A DNA stretch of 49,396 bases. It comes from Deinococcus marmoris DSM 12784 (GTDB lineage: Bacteria; Deinococcota; Deinococci; Deinococcales; Deinococcaceae). The stretch covers positions 50,728 through 100,123 of the forward strand of contig NZ_KL370780.1 in the NCBI RefSeq assembly GCF_000701405.1. The letters run 5' to 3'. The translations under genes and the position numbers were made by a program. Numbering within the stretch: the first letter of the stretch is position 1; the number at the start of each line of letters is the position of its first letter. The notes beneath the pieces were generated by a model, which saw nothing but the letters and a program-made list of their open reading frames with translations, was not told the DNA's origin and made no database searches. Positions 18,777-27,413 of this stretch are shown one piece after another.

Positions 18777-18908
18777 TCACCGTTGCCCGCTGCGCACGGC
18801 GTGTGCCTGCACGTTGGGCGGATACCCGCCACGGTCCTCCGCATGGGCGGCCGCAGAGAGGGCGAGGAACAGCACGAACCACCGGACAACGTTCTTTTTT
18901 GCGCTCAT
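18777..18908 (-). CDS. Small secreted peptide (43 aa)
   Basis: An ATG at 18908, preceded by a GGGGG run six bases away, opens 43 codons. The product has a positively charged start (SAKKNVVRW), a hydrophobic core (FVLFLALSAAA) and an AHA-E cleavage site near residue 23. That would release a 20-residue peptide beginning EDRGGYPPN and ending RSGQR. It lies on the same strand and directly upstream of the TPR regulator. It is short, so expression is not proven, but a complete signal peptide in so small a frame is unlikely by chance. It might be a signalling pro-peptide or a fragment of a larger exported protein. Confidence 0.55.
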   Translation of the reverse strand: MSAKKNVVRWFVLFLALSAAAHAEDRGGYPPNVQAHAVRSGQR

Positions 18909-19020
18909 GTGCGCCCCCGGTGCTGGCCCCCTGTGAACGCGGACCTTCCGCGTCTCCGGAGCAGCACGGGGTGAGAAGCAAAAGGGCCTGCGGGACAAAG
19001 TTTGGCTCCGCCCGCCACAT

Positions 19021-19055
19021 GGACTTGCTTTTTTTCCTGACCTGCGACTGGACTT
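19021..19055 (+). promoter_or_regulatory. Shared upstream motif, copy 2, with a second half-site
   Basis: GGACTTGCTTTTTTT (19021-19035) repeats the 15027 motif and is followed by another GGACTT at 19050-19055, giving GGACTT copies 29 bases apart. The segment CTGACCTG occurs beside the motif in both places. The site lies about 145-180 bases upstream of the 400-residue exported protein. SARP-type regulators bind direct repeats, so these could be operators of the adjacent TPR/winged-helix proteins. That link is inference. Confidence 0.4.
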
Positions 19056-19198
19056 TCCTAATCTCCTGAGACGTCAGTCAGGGGAAGGGGCCCTGGGCCT
19101 CAGGGCGTCCCCACGCAGGGTTTTGCGTCTGACTCCAGCAAGCCGCAAGACCTGCCCCGTCCATTCACGTCCTCACGTTCAGACCCAGGAGAACACCC

Positions 19199-20401
19199 AT
19201 GCACACCACCAGAGCCGCCCTTGCCTCCACTTTCCTGGCCGCGACCCTCGCGCTGGGCACCGCCACCGCGCAGCAGACGAAGGCGCCGCAGACGAAACGG
19301 TGGGGTGACCTGAACATCACGCTCGAAGGCTGTTTCCGTGCGTCTTCTGGCACGGATTCCGGCTGCAACCTGGTCCTCACCAACACGGGAACGGCGCCGC
19401 TGCGGGTCCCACTGGAGGCCGATTCGGAGACGGTCACGCTGCCGGACGGCTCGGTCGCGCGGCCCCGGGAACTGATTTTCGGCGGTCAGTCGGGCCAGTA
19501 CCGGACCGTGCAGTTGCTTCCCACGGGCATCAGTGTGCGCGCGCAGCTCAACTACAACCTGGCCAAGGGCGTCACCACCCTCAAAGCACTCCGCGTGGGA
19601 GACGCCGAATTCCTGAACGTCGCCCTGGCGCAGGACCTTCCCGACGAACCCGCCGTGAATCCCGCTGGGGTGCCCGTCACCACGGCCCAGGGTGAGCAGG
19701 TCAAGTTGGGCCTGCTGGACTGCCTGCGCGTCAAGACGAGCGTCACCTGTAGCTTCGCGGTGACCAGCACGGTGGACGAGAACCTGCGCGTGAGCAGCAG
19801 CAGTTCCGACGGCACCTGGCTGGTCACGCGCCGGGGCCTGGTCCGCAGCGCCGACAGCGTGAGTCTGGGCGGCGACGACGAGCGCTACACCGCCCAGAGC
19901 CTGATGCCGGCGCGCCGCAGCCTCCTGAGCCAGGTCACCTTTACCCTGCCGGAAACGGACACCTCCGTTCCTTACCTGCAACTTAACGGCTATAGCTTCC
20001 GGAACCTGCCGGTGACCGCCCAGGCCGGTCCCCGGCTGCTCAACCCGGCGGGCGCGGTGGTCGACGCCTACCGCGTGCGCGACTACGCCGGCAAGCTCGA
20101 CACCTGCACGTATGTCCAGGATGGCCTGAAATGCGACTTCACCCTCACCAACCGCACGGACACCGGTTACCGTCTGGAGGTCACCAGTACCGACAACATG
20201 TTCCTCGGTCTGGCCGGCGTGTGGTACGGCGCACGCACCCTGACGGCGGCGGGCACGTCCAGCCCGTACCGCGTCAACGTCCCCCTGTCTTCTGGCGGAA
20301 GCGGCACGGTCAGCGTGCTGTACGCCGCGCCCGCTGGTCTGAAGAGCGTCCCGTACCTGCGGTTCGCCGGCCTTGAATTCGAAAACGTGCCGGTTCGCTG
20401 A
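19199..20401 (+). CDS. Exported beta-sandwich-like protein
   Basis: CAGGAG precedes the ATG. The 400-residue product has a clear signal peptide (ALASTFLAATLALGTATA-QQ). The mature chain contains three related segments of about 110-120 residues. Each has a Cys-flanked strand pair: ITLEGCFRASSGTDSGCNLVLTNTG, then LGLLDCLRVKTSVTCSFAVTST, then LDTCTYVQDGLKCDFTLTNRTD. Each segment ends in a related phrase (KALRVGDAEFLNVALAQ, PYLQLNGYSFRNLPV, PYLRFAGLEFENVPV). This looks like an internal triplication of an Ig-like domain with one disulphide per copy. I do not recognise a named family. It heads a group with the lipoprotein gene 17 bases downstream, so the two are probably co-transcribed. Confidence 0.82.
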   Translation: MHTTRAALASTFLAATLALGTATAQQTKAPQTKRWGDLNITLEGCFRASSGTDSGCNLVLTNTGTAPLRVPLEADSETVTLPDGSVARPRELIFGGQSGQYRTVQLLPTGISVRAQLNYNLAKGVTTLKALRVGDAEFLNVALAQDLPDEPAVNPAGVPVTTAQGEQVKLGLLDCLRVKTSVTCSFAVTSTVDENLRVSSSSSDGTWLVTRRGLVRSADSVSLGGDDERYTAQSLMPARRSLLSQVTFTLPETDTSVPYLQLNGYSFRNLPVTAQAGPRLLNPAGAVVDAYRVRDYAGKLDTCTYVQDGLKCDFTLTNRTDTGYRLEVTSTDNMFLGLAGVWYGARTLTAAGTSSPYRVNVPLSSGGSGTVSVLYAAPAGLKSVPYLRFAGLEFENVPVR

Positions 20402-20418
20402 GCGGGCCGGAGGAGACC

Positions 20419-21414
20419 ATGATGATGCGAAAAATAATGTTCCTGCTGCCCCTGCTGGTGGCCTGTGGCCCGGACGCCAACGCTCCCGAAAGCGTGGCCG
20501 GACGCTTCGTCCGCGCCCAGCTCTCCGGCGACACGGCGGGCATGATCGCGCTGGCGACGCGCCCGGACCAGGCGGCCGCAGCTCAAGCCCCCAACACAGC
20601 CGACAAGACCCTGTACCCCGAGGCCAGTGACCAGCCGCTGCATGACCTCTACGGGGCGCGCGTGAAAATCGCGGGAGCCAGCGCGCAGACCGAGGGAGAC
20701 CGGGCCAGCGTGGCCGTGACTGCGCGGGTGCCCGACGTGGACCTGAGCGGCGTCCTGATGGAAGCGCTGTTCGGCGGCGGCAGCGACGAGGCGGCCATGA
20801 CGCGCAAAGTCAAGGCCCAGTTTGACAAGGCGCCCCTCAAGGACGAGGCCCACACGCTCGAACTGGTGCGTGAGGATGGCCAGTGGCGCGTCGATACTGA
20901 CTGGGCTGAAAAAGCCCAGGCCAAACGTGCCGAAGACCAGCGCCAGGCGCGTGAGGCGGCGCTGGCCGCGCTGCAGCGCGATTACCGCACGGGCCGCGAG
21001 GAAGACCTTGTCCGCGCCCGGCTGGCCCTGAAGAAACTGGTGGCCACGTACCCCAACGACGCCGGCTGGAAGGAGGAAGCGGCCGCTGTGGACGCGCTGA
21101 TGCCGGTCCTGGCCAAGTTCACGGCAGACGTCGGCCGCGCGGGGCTGTATCAGGGGGATTACCAGGCCGACGTGGTGGTCACCAACGGTTCGGCCCAGCC
21201 CATCAAGAGCTTCACGCTCAAGCTCACCTTCCTCAACGGGGATCAACCTGTCGGGGAGAGCGAGTACGAGACGTACTCGCCGGGCTGGTTCAGCTCGCGG
21301 GTGCTGGATCCAGGCGGCAGCGCCACCGTGAAGCCCAGCGGCACGCCGCCTGAGGGCTGGACAGGTCAGGCGCTGCGCGCGCAGGTCAGCGCCACTGAAC
21401 TTGACCTCGACTGA
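20419..21414 (+). CDS. Lipoprotein of unknown function
   Basis: GGAGGAG precedes the ATG cluster at 20419. The 331-residue product begins with a short lipoprotein signal (IMFLLPLLVAC, lipobox LVAC, Cys near residue 16). An NTF2-like/DUF4878-type segment follows (residues 25-155), with a strand, a helix and HTLELVREDGQWRVDTDW. Proteins with such domains commonly bind or sense something in the envelope. A charged helical linker (residues 160-215) joins it to a C-terminal Ig-like segment (QADVVVTNGSAQPIKSFTLKL). The gene lies between an exported and a membrane protein gene on the same strand, all closely spaced. Confidence 0.8.
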   Translation: MMMRKIMFLLPLLVACGPDANAPESVAGRFVRAQLSGDTAGMIALATRPDQAAAAQAPNTADKTLYPEASDQPLHDLYGARVKIAGASAQTEGDRASVAVTARVPDVDLSGVLMEALFGGGSDEAAMTRKVKAQFDKAPLKDEAHTLELVREDGQWRVDTDWAEKAQAKRAEDQRQAREAALAALQRDYRTGREEDLVRARLALKKLVATYPNDAGWKEEAAAVDALMPVLAKFTADVGRAGLYQGDYQADVVVTNGSAQPIKSFTLKLTFLNGDQPVGESEYETYSPGWFSSRVLDPGGSATVKPSGTPPEGWTGQALRAQVSATELDLD

Positions 21415-21477
21415 CCCGTCCGTTTCTCCCTCGCTGCTTTCCATCCGCGCCTGACGCGGTTCCACCCGGAGGTCTTG

Positions 21478-22254
21478 ATGAACACACAACGCACGGTGAT
21501 TGCCGGCTCTGGCCTGCTCTTGATTCTGGCTTTTCTCATGCCCTGGATCCATATCGACCTGTTCTTCGCGTCGTCTTCCGTGAGCGGCGCGGCCCTGCCC
21601 GGTCAGTTGCGTTCACTCGCCGCCATGGGCGAGGGCATGAATCAGGCGTTCGGGGGCGAGCCGTCTGGCGTGGGCCTGGCCGCCCTGCTGTTCTACGCGC
21701 TGTACCTGATTCCCATGGCAGGTGGGCTCCTTGCCTACCGGGCCTTGACGGGCAGACCTGCGCGCCTGCCCCTGAAGGCCGGATCAGCCGTGACCGGCGT
21801 CGTCATCCTGTTGCTGGCCTGGTGGAGCGCCGCGCAGTTGACCGGGCTGCTGGGCAGCGGGCTGGGCGGCCTCGCCGGAAGTGGCTACTGGCTGACCCTG
21901 CTGGCGAGTGTGGGACTGGTCGCGGCGCCGCTGCTGCGCGGGGCGGGACGGCCTGTGCTGAGTGCCGCACAAAGGGCGCAGTTGCAGTTGCGCGGCACTC
22001 AGGCGCTGAGTGGCGCCGGACAGTGGCTCGGCGCCCGCACGGCCCAGGCCGCCGCCGCCATCCAGGAACGGCGCATTCGCGGTGTGCTGGGCCGTCCCCT
22101 GACCCGCACGCTGCTGGACCGGCAGGACCAGGTGATCGCCAGGGAGGGCACCCTGATCACGCACGCCCTGACCGAGCAGGCCCAGGCCGCCGGTGTGCTG
22201 GACCTGCTCCTGGACAGCGCCAGTCCTGCTAAAACAGTCGCCCCTCACCCTTGA
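21478..22254 (+). CDS. Integral membrane protein
   Basis: GGAGG five bases upstream fixes the ATG at 21478 (a TTG just before it is in frame but too close). The 258-residue product has four hydrophobic spans: residues 9-28 (AGSGLLLILAFLMPW), about 63-82 (GLAALLFYALYLIPMAGGLL), about 102-122 (VTGVVILLLAWW) and about 130-150. A soluble helical tail of about 100 residues with Gln/Arg-rich helices follows. The function is not recognisable. It is the last gene before the CRISPR operon, 103 bases upstream of its first start codon; I regard it as part of the surface-protein group rather than of the defence locus. Confidence 0.78.
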   Translation: MNTQRTVIAGSGLLLILAFLMPWIHIDLFFASSSVSGAALPGQLRSLAAMGEGMNQAFGGEPSGVGLAALLFYALYLIPMAGGLLAYRALTGRPARLPLKAGSAVTGVVILLLAWWSAAQLTGLLGSGLGGLAGSGYWLTLLASVGLVAAPLLRGAGRPVLSAAQRAQLQLRGTQALSGAGQWLGARTAQAAAAIQERRIRGVLGRPLTRTLLDRQDQVIAREGTLITHALTEQAQAAGVLDLLLDSASPAKTVAPHP

Positions 22255-22308
22255 CCAGACGCGATCTCCCTGGACATGCAACCTCGCATACTCCGCGCCC
22301 CACTGGGC

Positions 22309-22350
22309 CATAATCGTGACTCATGCCAAATTCATCCTCTCTCATCGAGG
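22309..22350 (+). promoter_or_regulatory. Probable -10 element and RBS of the CRISPR effector operon
   Basis: CATAAT at 22309-22314 is a good -10 hexamer 44 bases upstream of the first start codon; no convincing -35 box is visible. GAGG at 22347-22350 stands seven bases before the TTG at 22358 and decides that start. Confidence 0.4.
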
Positions 22351-22357
22351 TTCTGAC

Positions 22358-24430
22358 TTGAATCAGTACATCGCCACTTATGGAGGCCAGCCGGTCCCGC
22401 TCGTGCAGGCTTTCTTGTACCTGCGCCAGCAGGGTCACTCTCCCGGGCACGTGACGTTGATCGACGATCCCAGCGTGCCCCAGACTCCGCAGCGCCTGGC
22501 CCGCCTGAAAGCATGGTTTGAGGCTCAGGGAACGACTGTGGGCGTGCTCTCGGGCGGGGAAACCATGCGGACAGTGCTCCCCGCACTGCTGCAAAACGCG
22601 GCGGTGAACGTCACAGGCGGGACCAAGGAACTTGCACTGCGTGTGGCGGACGTGGCCCTGACGCGCGGCTGTAGCGTTTTCGTTACAGACGCGCACCTCG
22701 GTACCCACCGCGTCCATTTCCTGTCCGGGGGTGATTCCAGACCGCTGGGCAGCAGCCTCAAACCTCAGGATGTCTGGGATCTGAGCGACGTCGGCGGCAG
22801 GAAGGTCGCGGCCCAAGACCTGCCAGAGGACGAGGCGAAAATTCTGAACCGCCAGCGGGAATGGCGCAGTCAAGTGCTGCTTTTTGCCCATGAGGGTGCA
22901 CGCGATGAACGTGACGACAGCTGGAAAACCGAGCGATTCTCGGCACTTGCCGTCCAGGGCGGGATCATCCGTGTCCTTTCGCTCGCTCCCGTTCGAGACC
23001 AGTCGGGCCCGTATAAAAAATACAATCGGCAGGACGCCCGCACTTTCGCGGAGTTCGTGCGCCGGACCTTTGGGGATGCGGCCAGACCAACCTGGGACCG
23101 CGTCAGCCTGCGAGAGCAGGACCTGAGTTATGTGCAGAGCCTGGGGGATGTCCTGGATCTGAAAGAGGATGGGAGCAGCTTGCCTGCTCAGCGCCCTGTT
23201 CCCACTGCGCCCGGTCTCGACGGCGACGTCCTCGTCTGCGTGTTGGGCGAACAGCCCCTACCCGCCATCGTGGCAGCGCTGCACGGACAGCCAGGTACCG
23301 TCGTGTTGCTGACCACCGAGCCGCTGGTGCCGGTGGCCGGCCGCGTGCGGACCTTTCTGATGGCGCGTGGGATGAAGGTATATGTGGCGCTGCTCGATGA
23401 AGTCAAGCCCCGGCACTTTCAGGAGTACATGCATCAGGTCTGCGCCCATCTGGGGAGGGCGCAGAAATTGCGTCTGAATATCAGCGGGGGGACCAAAGCG
23501 ATGGCCCTGAACGCATTCCTGGGAACCACTGTTACGGTGGACCGGACCGTGGAATACACCCGGGGGCAGTCTATCGTCACGCTCAGGCCCGAACGGCTCG
23601 CCCCGGTACGTGTGCCCGTTTCGATGTCGTTGGGTGAGCGTCTGAATCTGCTGGGCCTCGACGCCAGCGAGGAGCAACTCCGAAACCACACCTTCCGGTA
23701 TCAAGAGGTTCGCCAAGCTGCTGCCAGTCTCTTGGGGGTTAAGGACAGCTCCAAGTTCGGCGCGGCACTGGACCAGTTTCAGGCGGCATGGATTGAGAAC
23801 GAGCTGCCCTCCGCACTGCTGGCTGAGACTGATAAAGATGCGAAAGCAAAAGCGCGAGAATCAAATGCCAGTACCAATGCTTACGATTCTCGGTGGCGTG
23901 GATTCGCCTTTGAGGTGCTGGTTTATGCCGAACTGGTTGACGCACTGAACGCGAATCAACCTGGGCGCCCCCGCGCTGCACTAGGTGTGAAGGTACGGCA
24001 ACTCCACTGGGACGGCGACGCGCAGACCGGACAGGACGTATCGCGGCCTGGCGATAGAACGTATAGCCGTGAGGCAGATATTCTCCTCGAGGTAGACGGA
24101 AATATCGTACTCGTCGAGGCGAAACTGAACCTGATGCGAGGCGTCCGCGACGCACAGGAACATCTGGACGCCGTGGAACTTGCCCAGCGCTTCGGTGGGC
24201 GTTACACCCACACAGCCATCGTGGGATGGCGGCTCCCGAACGTCGAGAAACTGTCCAACGACGACCGCACGCTGTGGGCAGCGGTGCTGGCGGGTTCCAG
24301 TTTGGAGGGGGCTTACAGCCTGCACGTTGTTCAGGACAAAAATCAGCCCTTACCGCCTGGCGTATGGCGCTGGCGGAGAGGACATCTGGAGGCGAGTGTG
24401 ACTGCAATCGTGCAAGGGTTGGGGACATGA
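22358..24430 (+). CDS. Can1-like double-CARF nuclease (first copy)
   Basis: This is probably a cyclic-oligoadenylate-activated DNA nuclease of type III immunity. The TTG start has GAGG seven bases upstream, and CARF strand 1 (YIATYGG) follows immediately. The product is 690 residues. It contains two CARF domains in one chain, each with the ligand-pocket motif N-x-[TS]-G-G-T-K: residues 84-90 (NVTGGTK) and 374-380 (NISGGTK). A PD-(D/E)XK core lies near the C-terminus: GFAFE (E519), READILLEV (D574), VEAKL (E587, K589). Double CARF plus nuclease in a monomer is the layout of Thermus Can1, whose usual length is about 640; Card1/Can2 proteins carry a single CARF. The gene overlaps cas10 by four bases (ATGA), so sensor and signal maker are translationally coupled. 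Confidence 0.85.
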   Translation: MNQYIATYGGQPVPLVQAFLYLRQQGHSPGHVTLIDDPSVPQTPQRLARLKAWFEAQGTTVGVLSGGETMRTVLPALLQNAAVNVTGGTKELALRVADVALTRGCSVFVTDAHLGTHRVHFLSGGDSRPLGSSLKPQDVWDLSDVGGRKVAAQDLPEDEAKILNRQREWRSQVLLFAHEGARDERDDSWKTERFSALAVQGGIIRVLSLAPVRDQSGPYKKYNRQDARTFAEFVRRTFGDAARPTWDRVSLREQDLSYVQSLGDVLDLKEDGSSLPAQRPVPTAPGLDGDVLVCVLGEQPLPAIVAALHGQPGTVVLLTTEPLVPVAGRVRTFLMARGMKVYVALLDEVKPRHFQEYMHQVCAHLGRAQKLRLNISGGTKAMALNAFLGTTVTVDRTVEYTRGQSIVTLRPERLAPVRVPVSMSLGERLNLLGLDASEEQLRNHTFRYQEVRQAAASLLGVKDSSKFGAALDQFQAAWIENELPSALLAETDKDAKAKARESNASTNAYDSRWRGFAFEVLVYAELVDALNANQPGRPRAALGVKVRQLHWDGDAQTGQDVSRPGDRTYSREADILLEVDGNIVLVEAKLNLMRGVRDAQEHLDAVELAQRFGGRYTHTAIVGWRLPNVEKLSNDDRTLWAAVLAGSSLEGAYSLHVVQDKNQPLPPGVWRWRRGHLEASVTAIVQGLGT

Positions 24431-26253
24431 GGGCCGTATTGGCCGTGAATTTCGGTCCGGTACAGGACTTCATCGCGTCGGCACGGCGTACCCGGGACCT
24501 GTGGGCGGGGTCGCGTCTGCTCTCGGAGGTGAGCCGGGCGGCGGCGCAGTCGCTGCGGGACGGCGGCGCCGTCCTGATCTTTCCCACGGCCCAGGCGCTG
24601 GACGAGGGCGGCAGCAATATCGCCAACCAGTTGCTGGCCCTCATTCCCCCAGAAGCGGATCCTGGCGAGCTGGCCACACGCTGCGTGGAGGCGGCCCGGG
24701 CGCGCTTGATGGACGTGCTCAGCGAGGTTCAAGCGGACCTCCTGCGGGTCGCCTCGGCCGACGTGACGGACGCCGTACTGGGTGAGGCCACCACGGCGCA
24801 ACTGAAGGATCTGCTCGAGGCGTACTGGGCCTGGGCCCCCTGCCCAGAGGGGCCTGACGGATACGCTCAGGCGCGGCAGGAGGTGGCGCGGCTCCTGGCC
24901 GCCCGCAAGACCACCCGCGACTTCGCGGCGGTGGGCTGGGGCAGCGCCGCGCCCAAGAGTTCACTGGACGGCCAGCGCGAGGCGGTCACGCAGCCGCTGC
25001 GGGGCCGCGCCCGCTTGCGCCTGGGACTGCGCGCCGGTGAACTGCTGTGCGCGCCGGGACTGGTCAAACGGGTCGCCCGTTTCGGTGAAGGCCAGAAGGT
25101 GCGCTTTCTCAGCACGGCCCATGTGGCTGCCGCGCCGTACCTGGCGCGCCTGAGCCGTGGCGACGAGGCCAATCTGCACAGCGCCTACGGGCGGCTCTTT
25201 GACCGTGTTCAGGCGCTGGGGGTGCCGGTGGATGATTTCGGAACTGGAGACATCGACCCCCGGTTGCTGTACCCCAGCCGCCTGCTCGAAGAGCTGCCGG
25301 CGCAGGAGGTGACGCCGGAACTCGAGGCGCAGGTTCTGGACGCGACGCGGGCCTTTTACAGCGAACTCGGCCGGGCACAGGACCGCCCCAGTCCCTATTA
25401 CGCCGTGCTGCTGGGCGACGGCGACGCAATGGGCCGCGTCATCAGTGACATCAAGGACCCTCAAGGACACCAGCAGATCTCGGGGGCGCTGCATGCTTTC
25501 AGTCAGGAGTGCGCCGAGATCGTCTCCAGACATCAGGGCGCGTTGATCTACGCCGGGGGCGACGACGTGATGGCCCTCCTGCCCACGCCGAGCGCCGCGT
25601 CCTGCGCTCTGGAACTGAGCGAGCGCTTCCGCCACCATCTCTCCCCGTTCCGCTACGAGGTAGAGTCCGGCCGGTTTCAGGGCGAGTGGCGGACCCCCAC
25701 GTTGACCAGCGGGCTGGTGGTCGCGCATATGCTCGATCCGTTACAGGACGTTCTGGGCGCCGTGAGAGACGCAGAGCGGCGCGGCAAGAGATACGGCCGC
25801 GCACGCGGCGGCGACCAGCTTCATCTGGCCCTGCTGAAGCGCTCCGGCTCACCGACCGCAGTCACGCTTCCCAACCCCGAGGTTCAGGCCCGCCTGGGGG
25901 TGCTGGTCGACGCCTTCGTTACGCGCGCGCTGCCCTCGAAGCTCGGTTACGAACTGCGTGAGATCGGCCGCGAGCTGGCAGACATGCAACACCCCCGACT
26001 GGAACGGCGTGAACTCCAGCGCGTGATCGCCCGCAAGCGCGTCACTGACGACACGCTTGTCCCCGGCGAACTGCGGCCCACGCTGCCTGCCGACATGCAG
26101 GCCACGCTGCTGGCCATCTTCGACCGGCTCAGCGACGAGCGGGTGGGTCACGCACAGTCTGGTGACGAAGGGAAGGGTCCACTGTGGACGCTCGCCGATC
26201 TACTGGTGATCGCAGCGGCCCTGGCGGGCCAGCAGCAAGGAGGAGCCGCATGA
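24427..26253 (+). CDS. cmr2: Cas10/Cmr2, cyclic oligoadenylate synthase subunit without HD domain
   Basis: This is the large subunit of the type III-B effector, 608 residues. It begins with the Cmr2 signature FGPVQDFIASARRTRDLWAG (residues 9-28). The middle holds KSSLDGQRE (about 177-184). The catalytic palm shows YAVLLGDGDAMGRV (GDGD at 330-333) and IYAGGDDVMALLP (GGDD at 377-380), the nucleotidyl-cyclase-like site that converts ATP to cyclic oligoadenylate when target RNA is bound. No His-Asp motif of the HD nuclease is present anywhere, and the chain begins directly at the palm-like domain. The complex should therefore lack Cas10 single-strand DNase activity and depend on second-messenger signalling, which fits the CARF nuclease gene overlapping its start. 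It overlaps cmr3 by four bases. Confidence 0.95.
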   Translation: MRAVLAVNFGPVQDFIASARRTRDLWAGSRLLSEVSRAAAQSLRDGGAVLIFPTAQALDEGGSNIANQLLALIPPEADPGELATRCVEAARARLMDVLSEVQADLLRVASADVTDAVLGEATTAQLKDLLEAYWAWAPCPEGPDGYAQARQEVARLLAARKTTRDFAAVGWGSAAPKSSLDGQREAVTQPLRGRARLRLGLRAGELLCAPGLVKRVARFGEGQKVRFLSTAHVAAAPYLARLSRGDEANLHSAYGRLFDRVQALGVPVDDFGTGDIDPRLLYPSRLLEELPAQEVTPELEAQVLDATRAFYSELGRAQDRPSPYYAVLLGDGDAMGRVISDIKDPQGHQQISGALHAFSQECAEIVSRHQGALIYAGGDDVMALLPTPSAASCALELSERFRHHLSPFRYEVESGRFQGEWRTPTLTSGLVVAHMLDPLQDVLGAVRDAERRGKRYGRARGGDQLHLALLKRSGSPTAVTLPNPEVQARLGVLVDAFVTRALPSKLGYELREIGRELADMQHPRLERRELQRVIARKRVTDDTLVPGELRPTLPADMQATLLAIFDRLSDERVGHAQSGDEGKGPLWTLADLLVIAAALAGQQQGGAA

Positions 26254-27413
26254 AGACCTATCTCCTGACCCCCCGTGACCCGCTGATCTTCCGGGATGGG
26301 CGGCCGTTTGGGGCGAGTGAGCGTGCCCACAGCCTGAGTGACATGCCCCCCAGCGTTCTGGCCGGCGTGGTGCGTACCCTGGCCGGATCACGTGACGGCC
26401 GCTTCACGATGGAACACGACTTGCCGACGCTGCTCGGCCTGGGCGTGCGCGGCCCGGTGCTGGTACAGGTTGAGGACGGTGTGGCCGGCGAATGGTTGCT
26501 GCCCGCTCCGCTGGACGCCGAGCCGAGCCGTGAGGGTGCGTACCGGCACATGGCCCTGCTGGACGCCGGGTCCCGTACGGACCTGGACCGACTGCTCCTG
26601 GGCCCACAGCGGGCCGTCAAGGTGGACGCCGCCCCCAGCCACTGGTCTTGGAACGTGTGGCAGCAGTGGCTGACGCGGGAGTACGGCTCCGGCGACGGCG
26701 TGATCGTGCCGCCCGGTTCGCCGTCGCCGAGGCCCGAGGAGCGCGTCCACGTGAGTGTGGACCCCGCGACCGGCACGGCGGCGGGCAGCTTGCTCTTCGG
26801 GACCAGCGCCCGCGATTTTACGCACTGTGACTTTCAGACCGGCGAGCTGACCACGCTGGGGCTGGTCTTCCAGACTGACGCGCCCCTGCCGCAGGTGCCG
26901 ACCGTGACACGGGTGGGCGGTGAGGGCCGCCTGGCCCGGTTGGAGCCGTCAGAGGCCGCCTGGCCAGAGTGCCCGGAGCAAATCCTTAGCCACGCCGAGC
27001 GGTACGGAACCGTGGTCGCGTACCTGCTGACCCCGGCAGAATTCACCGCCGGGTATTTGCCCGGGTGGCTGCTGGACGGGGACGAGGGCCTGAGCGTGAC
27101 CCTGCGCGCGGCGGCGACGTCCCGCCCGCTGGTGTTGAGCGGCTGGGACCTGGCTCTACAGCGGGCCAAGCCTACCCGCCGCCTCGCGCAGGCAGGCAGC
27201 GCGTATTACCTGCATCTGGAAGGCGATCCCGCTGCCATCCGGCGCTGGGTGGCCGCCACCTGGCTGCGCTGCGTCTCGGACACCGAGCAGGCCCGCCGGG
27301 ACGGCTTCGGGCTGTGCGTCTTCGGGGTCTGGGATCCTGAAGCGGTCAACGTGCTGGCCCAGGACGACGGGGACCTGTGGAACGATCTTGACTTTGGAGA
27401 GGAGGACGAATGA
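26250..27413 (+). CDS. cmr3: Cmr3, type III-B RAMP protein
   Basis: AAGGAGGAG precedes the ATG, which overlaps the cas10 stop. The 387-residue product opens with YLLTPRDPLIFRDGRPFGA, the Cmr3 (Cas5-group RAMP) hallmark, followed by SLSDMPPSVLAGVVRTL. A Gly-rich RAMP loop-like segment and GYLPGWLLDG lie in the C-terminal half. In Cmr complexes Cmr3 pairs with Cmr2 at the foot and caps the 5' handle of the crRNA. The C-terminus (DLDFGEEDE) is strongly acidic. It overlaps cmr1 by four bases. Confidence 0.93.
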   Translation: MKTYLLTPRDPLIFRDGRPFGASERAHSLSDMPPSVLAGVVRTLAGSRDGRFTMEHDLPTLLGLGVRGPVLVQVEDGVAGEWLLPAPLDAEPSREGAYRHMALLDAGSRTDLDRLLLGPQRAVKVDAAPSHWSWNVWQQWLTREYGSGDGVIVPPGSPSPRPEERVHVSVDPATGTAAGSLLFGTSARDFTHCDFQTGELTTLGLVFQTDAPLPQVPTVTRVGGEGRLARLEPSEAAWPECPEQILSHAERYGTVVAYLLTPAEFTAGYLPGWLLDGDEGLSVTLRAAATSRPLVLSGWDLALQRAKPTRRLAQAGSAYYLHLEGDPAAIRRWVAATWLRCVSDTEQARRDGFGLCVFGVWDPEAVNVLAQDDGDLWNDLDFGEEDE

